A stretch of DNA of 64,000 nt from Bacteroidetes bacterium UBA7674. GTDB taxonomy: Bacteria; Bacteroidota; Bacteroidia; Chitinophagales; Chitinophagaceae. How positions within the stretch are numbered: position 1 is the first letter of the stretch; each line of letters starts with the position of its first letter. Below are positions 58,928-64,000 of this stretch, one piece after another. The translations under genes and the position numbers were made by a program. Under the pieces are notes generated by a model that worked only from the letters and a program-made list of their open reading frames with translations, was not told the origin of the DNA and made no database searches. The stretch lies in the NCBI GenBank assembly GCA_002483105.1, contig DLHG01000010.1, positions 62,001 through 126,000 on the forward strand, read 5' to 3'.

Positions 58928-58932
58928 ATTTG
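58925..58932 (+). promoter_or_regulatory. -7 promoter box four bases before the surE ATG
   Basis: The sequence is TAAATTTG-CCGG-ATG, an exact TAnnTTTG match whose TAA is the stop codon of the permease gene. It could give surE a separate, leaderless transcript in addition to read-through. Confidence 0.5.
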
Positions 58933-58936
58933 CCGG

Positions 58937-59710
58937 ATGCAAGACGACAGGCCGGTAATATTAGTAACGAACGATGATGGTATAGCCGCCCCGGGTATCA
59001 GGGCTTTGGTAGAAGCAGTAAGAGACCTGGGGCGTGTGATAGTGGTGGCTCCTGACAGTCCGCAATCGGGCATGGGACATGCTATCACTATCGGACACCC
59101 GCTGAGGCTATATAAAGCAGATATATTTGACGGTATAGAAGCATGGCAGTGTTCGGGGACACCTGTTGACTGCGTAAAGCTGGCAAAAGATAAGATACTT
59201 CACCGCAAGGCCGACCTTTGCGTAAGTGGTATCAATCACGGGGCCAATAATTCTATCAATGTTATCTACTCAGGAACGATGAGTGCTGCTATGGAAGCCG
59301 CTATTGAGGGCATTCCGTCTGTTGGCTTCTCATCGCTGGACTATAACTATGACGCGGACTTTACCGTCGCCAAAGAAGTAGCCCATACCGTTGCGAAAAG
59401 AATGCTGGCCGCTGAACTACTACCCCATACGTTACTGAATGTAAATATCCCTATCACCACACCCGGGGATTTCAAAGGCCTGAAAATATGCCGCCAGGCA
59501 TATGCCCGCTGGCAGGAAGAGTTCGACCACCGTGTAGACCCACGTGGAAAGGACTACTACTGGATGACCGGCAAATTCCTGAATATGGATAAAGGTGATG
59601 ATACCGATGTTCAGGCTTTAGAAGATGGTTACGCCTCTGTTGTTCCCGTAAAGTTCGACCTTACGGATTATAAGGTAAAGGAATGGCTGGAGCAGGAATG
59701 GCATAACTAA
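58937..59710 (+). CDS. surE: 5'/3'-nucleotidase SurE
   Basis: SurE dephosphorylates nucleoside 5-prime and 3-prime monophosphates and short polyphosphates, and is linked to stationary-phase survival. The 257-residue protein has the metal-site motif VTNDDGIAAPGIRAL at residues 10-24, APDSPQSGMGHAIT, CSGTPVDCVKLA and SGINHGANNS, all conserved in the family. It lies nine bases after the permease stop and 59 bases before metG. Both co-transcription and its own promoter are possible. Confidence 0.95.
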   Translation: MQDDRPVILVTNDDGIAAPGIRALVEAVRDLGRVIVVAPDSPQSGMGHAITIGHPLRLYKADIFDGIEAWQCSGTPVDCVKLAKDKILHRKADLCVSGINHGANNSINVIYSGTMSAAMEAAIEGIPSVGFSSLDYNYDADFTVAKEVAHTVAKRMLAAELLPHTLLNVNIPITTPGDFKGLKICRQAYARWQEEFDHRVDPRGKDYYWMTGKFLNMDKGDDTDVQALEDGYASVVPVKFDLTDYKVKEWLEQEWHN

Positions 59711-59769
59711 CAATCCTAATATTTACTCCCTTATCTCTCCCCCATCTTCATTATCTTGCAGCCTGATTT

Positions 59770-61872
59770 ATGACAAAAGGAATGGATTTTAAGCGATACC
59801 TGGTAACGGCAGCTCTCCCATATGCAAATGGCCCAGTACATATAGGCCACCTGGCGGGTTGTTATTTACCTTCAGATATATATGTGCGCTACCTCAGGGC
59901 ACAGAAAAGAGATGTAAAATACGTCTGCGGCAGCGATGAGCATGGTGTGCCGATAACTATCCGTGCGATGAGGGAAGGAATTACCCCCCAGGAAGTAGTT
60001 GATAAGTACAATGCCATTATAAAAGACAGCTTTCAGCAAATGGGTATCTCTTTCGATATCTATTCGCGCACTTCTAATAAAACACATCACGAAACATCGC
60101 AGGCTTTCTTTACGAAGCTGTATAACGATGGCTTGTTTGAAGAACGTGAAAGTGAACAATACTACGACGCTGAGAAAGACCTCTTTCTTGCCGACAGATA
60201 TATAGTGGGTACTTGCCCCGTATGCAGCAATCCGAATGCATATGGCGATCAGTGTGAAAAATGTGGCAGCACATTATCTCCGGAGCAACTTATCAACCCA
60301 CGCTCTGCATTAAGCAATGGTGCCCTGGTCAAAAAGCTGACCAAGCACTGGTACTTTCCACTGAATAAGTATGAGGAGTTCCTGAGCGACTGGATAGTAA
60401 AAGGAAAGAAAGACGAATGGAAAGCTAACGTTTATGGTCAATGCAAAAGCTGGCTGGATAATGGTCTGCAACCACGTGCCATGACCCGTGACAGCAACTG
60501 GGGCGTACCCGTACCTCTTCCTGATGCAAAAGGAAAGGTATTGTACGTATGGTTCGATGCGCCGATAGGATACATCAGCGCCACAAAGGAATTAACGCCT
60601 ATGTGGTCTGACTACTGGCAACAGGAAGATACCAAGCTAGTACACTTCATTGGCAAGGACAATATTGTGTTCCACTGTATCATATTCCCGGCAATGCTGA
60701 AAGCGCATGGCAAGTTCGTACTGCCTGAGAATGTACCCGCGAATGAGTTCCTGAACATTGAAGGTGAAAAAGTTTCCACTTCCCGCAACTGGGCAGTATG
60801 GGTAGATGAATATTTAAAAGATTTTCCTGATCAGCAGGACGTATTGCGCTATGTGCTTTGCGCTAATGCACCGGAGACAAAGGATAACGATTTCACCTGG
60901 AAAGATTTCCAGGACAGGACCAATAGTGAACTGGTTTCCATCTTTGGCAACTTTGTCAACCGTGCGTTTGTGCTGATGCACAAACTGTGCAACGGCAAAG
61001 TGCCTAAGCTGCACGAAGATGTAATGGACGATGCAGACAGGGATCTCATCAATGCTATCAAGAATGCAAAGAGCCTTGTAGAAGCTGATATAGAGAACTA
61101 TAAATTCCGCGATGCATTGTATGAGGTAATAGACCTTGCCCGCAAAGGCAATAAATACATGCAGGACAAAGAGCCATGGATAGTAGCAAAATCACTGGCT
61201 GAAAACCCCGAGAAACAAAAACTAATAGACAACTGCCTGCATATATGTTTGCAGTTATCTGCCAACCTTGCTATCCTCTCCAATCCATTCCTGCCCTTCA
61301 CAGCGCAGAAGCTCTGCCACATGATGAAGGTGGTGGATCGTATGCTTGACTGGGAAAATGCCGGCAAAATGGACCTGCTGAATGTAGGCTACCCGCTTCG
61401 CGCCCCTGAATTACTGTTCAGAAAAATAGAAGATACAGAAGTGGCTGCACAGGTAGAAAAGCTACATGCTAACCTTGCAGCAAGCACGGCAGCGCAAGCT
61501 GTAGCACAACCCTCTGAAGAACCGAAAGAGACACCTGCGGTGAAGCCCGAGATAACTTTTGATGATTTTGCTAAGATAGACCTCCGTGCGGGTACTATCG
61601 TCAGTGCTGAAAAAGTGGAAAAAGCAGATAAGCTGCTGAAACTGGAAATAGACTTGGGCTTCGAGACGCGCACAGTTGTTTCGGGTATAGCTATGCACTA
61701 TACCCCGGAAGAAATAGTAGGTAAAGAGGTAACTGTTGTGGCTAATCTTGCTCCACGCAAGATGCGCGGTATAGAAAGCAAGGGCATGATACTAATGGCG
61801 ACTGATAATAACGGAAAGCTTATTTTTGTATCACCTTTGGAGGCCGGAACGAACGGCAGTGAGGTAAAATAA
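59770..61872 (+). CDS. metG: Methionine--tRNA ligase, with C-terminal tRNA-binding domain
   Basis: MetG charges tRNA-Met. The 700-residue protein has HIGH at residues 24-27 in PYANGPVHIGHLAG, a zinc knuckle with C149, C152, C162 and C165, and a KMSKS loop that reads KVSTS near residue 335. The anticodon-binding helical domain covers about 400-560. An Ala/Glu/Pro-rich linker leads to a C-terminal EMAP-II-like OB domain (about 600-700, FAKIDLRAGTIVSAEKVEKA). The start at 59770 (MTKGMDF) and an internal ATG four codons later are both possible; I keep the first. Confidence 0.97.
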   Translation: MTKGMDFKRYLVTAALPYANGPVHIGHLAGCYLPSDIYVRYLRAQKRDVKYVCGSDEHGVPITIRAMREGITPQEVVDKYNAIIKDSFQQMGISFDIYSRTSNKTHHETSQAFFTKLYNDGLFEERESEQYYDAEKDLFLADRYIVGTCPVCSNPNAYGDQCEKCGSTLSPEQLINPRSALSNGALVKKLTKHWYFPLNKYEEFLSDWIVKGKKDEWKANVYGQCKSWLDNGLQPRAMTRDSNWGVPVPLPDAKGKVLYVWFDAPIGYISATKELTPMWSDYWQQEDTKLVHFIGKDNIVFHCIIFPAMLKAHGKFVLPENVPANEFLNIEGEKVSTSRNWAVWVDEYLKDFPDQQDVLRYVLCANAPETKDNDFTWKDFQDRTNSELVSIFGNFVNRAFVLMHKLCNGKVPKLHEDVMDDADRDLINAIKNAKSLVEADIENYKFRDALYEVIDLARKGNKYMQDKEPWIVAKSLAENPEKQKLIDNCLHICLQLSANLAILSNPFLPFTAQKLCHMMKVVDRMLDWENAGKMDLLNVGYPLRAPELLFRKIEDTEVAAQVEKLHANLAASTAAQAVAQPSEEPKETPAVKPEITFDDFAKIDLRAGTIVSAEKVEKADKLLKLEIDLGFETRTVVSGIAMHYTPEEIVGKEVTVVANLAPRKMRGIESKGMILMATDNNGKLIFVSPLEAGTNGSEVK

Positions 61873-61897
61873 AAGTCTCAAACATATAGCTTCTATC

Positions 61898-63232
61898 ATG
61901 AAGAGGAAAACACTTTGGTGGATCATAGGCGGTGTGGTGGTATTAATAATACTCATCGCATTGGGCAAATCTAAAGGTGACGACGGCATAAAGGTAGCAG
62001 TAGAACAAGCTGCCCTGCATACCATTACAGAAACCGTTACAGCCAGTGGCAAGATATATCCTGAAACAGAAGTAAAAATAAGCCCTGAAGTCAGCGGCGA
62101 AATTATAGAACTGACGGTAGAGGAAGGTGACAGTGTAAGGCTGGGTCAATTATTGGTCAAGATCAATCCTGCTATATATAGTTCTATTGTAACTCAGGCC
62201 GAAGCAGGTGTACAGCAATCGCGTGCGGGTGTAAGTAACTCCAGGGAATTGGTAGCACAGGCCCAATCTCAATTTGAGCTCGCTAAGGCTACTTATGAGC
62301 GCAACAAGAAACTGTATACGGATAAAGTAATATCTGCATTGGAGTTCGAACAGGCCGAAGCTTCGTTCAAAAGTGCAAGGGCATCTTATGAAGCGGCCAA
62401 GGCCAGTACCTCAGGTGGACAATATGGTGTAAAAGCCGCAGAGGCCAATCTTACACAAACAAGAGAGAACCTACGCAGAGCTACTATCACCGCTCCTACA
62501 TCAGGCGTAATATCTCAACTGAATGTAAAGAAAGGTGAACGCGTAGTAGGTACAGCCCAAATGGCGGGTACAGAAATGCTCACAATTGCTGACATGAGCC
62601 GCATAGAGATACGCGTAGACGTTAGCGAAACAGACATCGCCAAAGTAAAGCTGGGCGACACGACAATAATAGATGCCGATGCTTACCGCAACAGGAAATT
62701 CACCGGCATTGTTTCAAAAATAGCAGTATCGAGCAAGACAAACGCGCTGACGCAAACGACTTCTGACCAGGTGACAAACTACATTGTTCACATCCTGATA
62801 TTGCCCGAAAGCTATGCAGACTTGCAAGCTAATTTACCTAAGGGGAAATTTCCTTTCAAGCCCGGCATGTCGGCTTCTGTAGAGATACAAACCAACAGGC
62901 AAACCAATATATTATCCGTACCTGTAAATGCTGTAACTACCCGTGACTGGCCCGATAGTATAAAAGATAAGAATAAAAATAATCCCTCATTTATACTCGA
63001 AGAAATACGCCAGGTGGTCTTCATTTATGATGAGAAGACCAAGAAAGTCTCTATACGCGACGTAAAAACTTCGCTGCAAGACAATACGTATATACAAGTG
63101 ACACAGGGACTTAAAGCCGGCGAGCAAGTAGTGACAGCCCCCTATGGCGCTATAGCCCGTACACTAAAGGACAAGAGCAAAGTAAAAGTAGTAGAAAAGG
63201 ACAAGCTCTTTGAAGAAAAATCTGAAGACTAA
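61898..63232 (+). CDS. Efflux transporter periplasmic adaptor subunit (MacA/HlyD-like)
   Basis: This 444-residue protein has an N-terminal membrane anchor (about 5-24, WWIIGGVVVLIILIAL). A biotinyl-lipoyl strand pair follows (ASGKIYPETEVKISPEVSGE, then VEEGDSVRLGQLLVKI), then a long coiled coil (about 100-190). The second lipoyl half is ATITAPTSGVISQLNVKKGE, followed by beta-barrel and membrane-proximal domains. It bridges an inner-membrane pump (RND or MacB) and an outer-membrane channel. No such pump follows in this window, so its partner is elsewhere or past the edge. Confidence 0.9.
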   Translation: MKRKTLWWIIGGVVVLIILIALGKSKGDDGIKVAVEQAALHTITETVTASGKIYPETEVKISPEVSGEIIELTVEEGDSVRLGQLLVKINPAIYSSIVTQAEAGVQQSRAGVSNSRELVAQAQSQFELAKATYERNKKLYTDKVISALEFEQAEASFKSARASYEAAKASTSGGQYGVKAAEANLTQTRENLRRATITAPTSGVISQLNVKKGERVVGTAQMAGTEMLTIADMSRIEIRVDVSETDIAKVKLGDTTIIDADAYRNRKFTGIVSKIAVSSKTNALTQTTSDQVTNYIVHILILPESYADLQANLPKGKFPFKPGMSASVEIQTNRQTNILSVPVNAVTTRDWPDSIKDKNKNNPSFILEEIRQVVFIYDEKTKKVSIRDVKTSLQDNTYIQVTQGLKAGEQVVTAPYGAIARTLKDKSKVKVVEKDKLFEEKSED

Positions 63233-63261
63233 TTATCTATGGTTTGTTAACAGATAGTCCT

Positions 63262-63269
63262 TATTTTTG
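63262..63269 (+). promoter_or_regulatory. -7 promoter box for the gene at 63307
   Basis: TATTTTTG is an exact TAnnTTTG match, 37 bases before the ATG. It separates the gene from the adaptor gene upstream. Confidence 0.55.
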
Positions 63270-63306
63270 AAATATTCCATAATAAACATAAGAGTACCCT
63301 TTAATA

Positions 63307-63744
63307 ATGGCGAGAATAGTAATTGTGCGGTCGAATGAATATATGAACAGGTTCAGAGGTTTTAGCCTCCACCTAAACGGAGAAAAACTGGGAGATATAT
63401 ACAACGACGAAAAAGAAGAGTTCGAGATACCGGAAGGCGAACATGAATTAGTGGCTAAGATCGATTGGTGTAGCAGCAGCGTTATCAACTTCAATATCAG
63501 TGGAAATGACGTGCAGACATTCAACGTTGGCGGCTTTAAACATAACAAGGCCATATTGCCAATGGCAGCAACATTGGTGTTCCTCCACCTGGTGATGAAT
63601 ATATTTTTTCATATTCAGCTTTCCATTTTCTTTATTTTACCGTTACTTTTATTGCTGGTATTCTATATTAGCATTGGCAGAAGACAATACCTGACTCTGG
63701 AACAAACAGATCTCAGCGGGCTTTCTGCCGAAAGGGTAAAATGA
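63307..63744 (+). CDS. Small protein with a PEGA-like beta domain and two C-terminal membrane helices
   Basis: This 145-residue protein begins with a soluble beta domain (about 1-80) with FSLHLNGEKLGDIYN, then FEIPEGEHELVAKIDWCSSS. It resembles the widely spread small domain that carries I-x-x-G-x-x-x-x-x-x-P-x-G-x-H followed by KIDWCSS. Two membrane helices follow (about 85-105 and 107-125). The function is unknown; the conserved WCSS suggests a structural or binding role. Its stop overlaps the region just upstream of gpsA. Confidence 0.72.
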   Translation: MARIVIVRSNEYMNRFRGFSLHLNGEKLGDIYNDEKEEFEIPEGEHELVAKIDWCSSSVINFNISGNDVQTFNVGGFKHNKAILPMAATLVFLHLVMNIFFHIQLSIFFILPLLLLLVFYISIGRRQYLTLEQTDLSGLSAERVK

Positions 63745-63766
63745 TCTGTTCATTACACACACTACT

Positions 63767-64000
63767 TTGGAAGAAAATAACGGCTTAGGCACAATAGGTA
63801 TTATTGGCAATGGCAGCTTCGGCACAGCCATCGCAAAGATCCTAACTGACAATGATCATATCATACATTGGTGGGTACGCAATACTGAATCGGTTCAACA
63901 CCTGCTTGATCGCCATCACAACCCCCGTTACCTTACTTCGGTTCGCTTTATACCTGAAACAATAAAGCCTACTACTAATTTACAGGAAGTACTGGAGGCA
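63767..64000 (+). CDS. gpsA: NAD(P)H-dependent glycerol-3-phosphate dehydrogenase, start only
   Basis: The first 78 codons are present; the gene runs off the window. GpsA reduces dihydroxyacetone phosphate to sn-glycerol-3-phosphate for phospholipid synthesis. The Rossmann start GTIGIIGNGSFGTAIAKIL fits the family (usually GIIGxGSWGTA), as does VRNTESVQHLL. No ATG is in frame after the upstream stop at 63737; I chose the TTG at 63767, which gives the shortest normal N-terminus. The start is therefore uncertain, while the family call is good. Confidence 0.8.
   Translation, partial: MEENNGLGTIGIIGNGSFGTAIAKILTDNDHIIHWWVRNTESVQHLLDRHHNPRYLTSVRFIPETIKPTTNLQEVLEA

Noticed and set aside
56371..63232. 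A dedicated export system made of SDR, ABC-2 transporter, SurE, MetG and the adaptor
   Set aside because: SurE and MetG are housekeeping enzymes, the adaptor type does not suit an ABC-2 permease, and an internal promoter box separates surE. Shared strand alone is not enough.

Overview
The window is one contiguous piece of chromosome from a member of the Bacteroidota, most likely near the Chitinophagales. The grounds are: four proteins with C-terminal type IX secretion (T9SS) type A sorting domains plus a PorP/SprF protein; the uppS-bamA-ompH-ompH order; -7 promoter boxes of the Bacteroidota form TAnnTTTG; few Shine-Dalgarno sequences; and families such as CotH, DUF1684, DUF4129 and DUF4350. 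There is no phage, insertion sequence, CRISPR array, rRNA or tRNA that I can support. The genes look like ordinary core and housekeeping material with a few lineage-specific ones.

Layout. 0-8 kb: the N-terminal part of a dipeptidyl peptidase IV, an alpha/beta hydrolase, a histidine kinase whose membrane domain has the key residues of plant ethylene receptors, an sdaA-kdsA operon, a fasciclin protein and a metallo-beta-lactamase-fold protein. 7.6-11 kb: two paralogous secreted proteins flank a TPR membrane protein. 11-21 kb: sppA, folK, two T9SS cargo proteins, recQ, a RicT/PSP1 protein with a long disordered tail, and holB. 21-23.4 kb: an outer-membrane protein, then about 0.8 kb of repeat-rich non-coding DNA, then a GNAT acetyltransferase. 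23.4-30 kb: a parvulin-thioredoxin operon, rlmD and three small genes. 30-36 kb: the RDD / SpoIIM / DUF4129 / DUF4350 / MoxR / DUF58 cluster. 36-44 kb: a T9SS protein, two GT-C type membrane glycosyltransferases with companion genes, and lysS. 44-49 kb: the outer-membrane assembly operon uppS-bamA-ompH-ompH. 49-56 kb: upp, porP/sprF, a CotH protein, and marR-yceI. 56-64 kb: an SDR, an ABC-2 transporter, surE, metG, an orphan RND-type adaptor and the start of gpsA.

The themes are envelope biogenesis (LPS Kdo synthesis, BAM, isoprenoid carrier, parvulin chaperone, T9SS), information processing (LysS, MetG, HolB, RecQ, RlmD) and unexplained secreted proteins. Most operons end in clear hairpin terminators, many of them bidirectional.

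The most notable observations are: (1) five unrelated genes have an exact TAnnTTTG box exactly four bases before their ATG, which predicts leaderless mRNAs; (2) the ethylene-receptor-like kinase; (3) a short purine-rich repeat that supplies or follows stop codons and appears to have entered the coding sequence of the DUF4350 gene; (4) a secreted two-gene family carrying four copies of an R-x-Y-x-x-x-D motif. I did not find a convincing new defence or mobile system.
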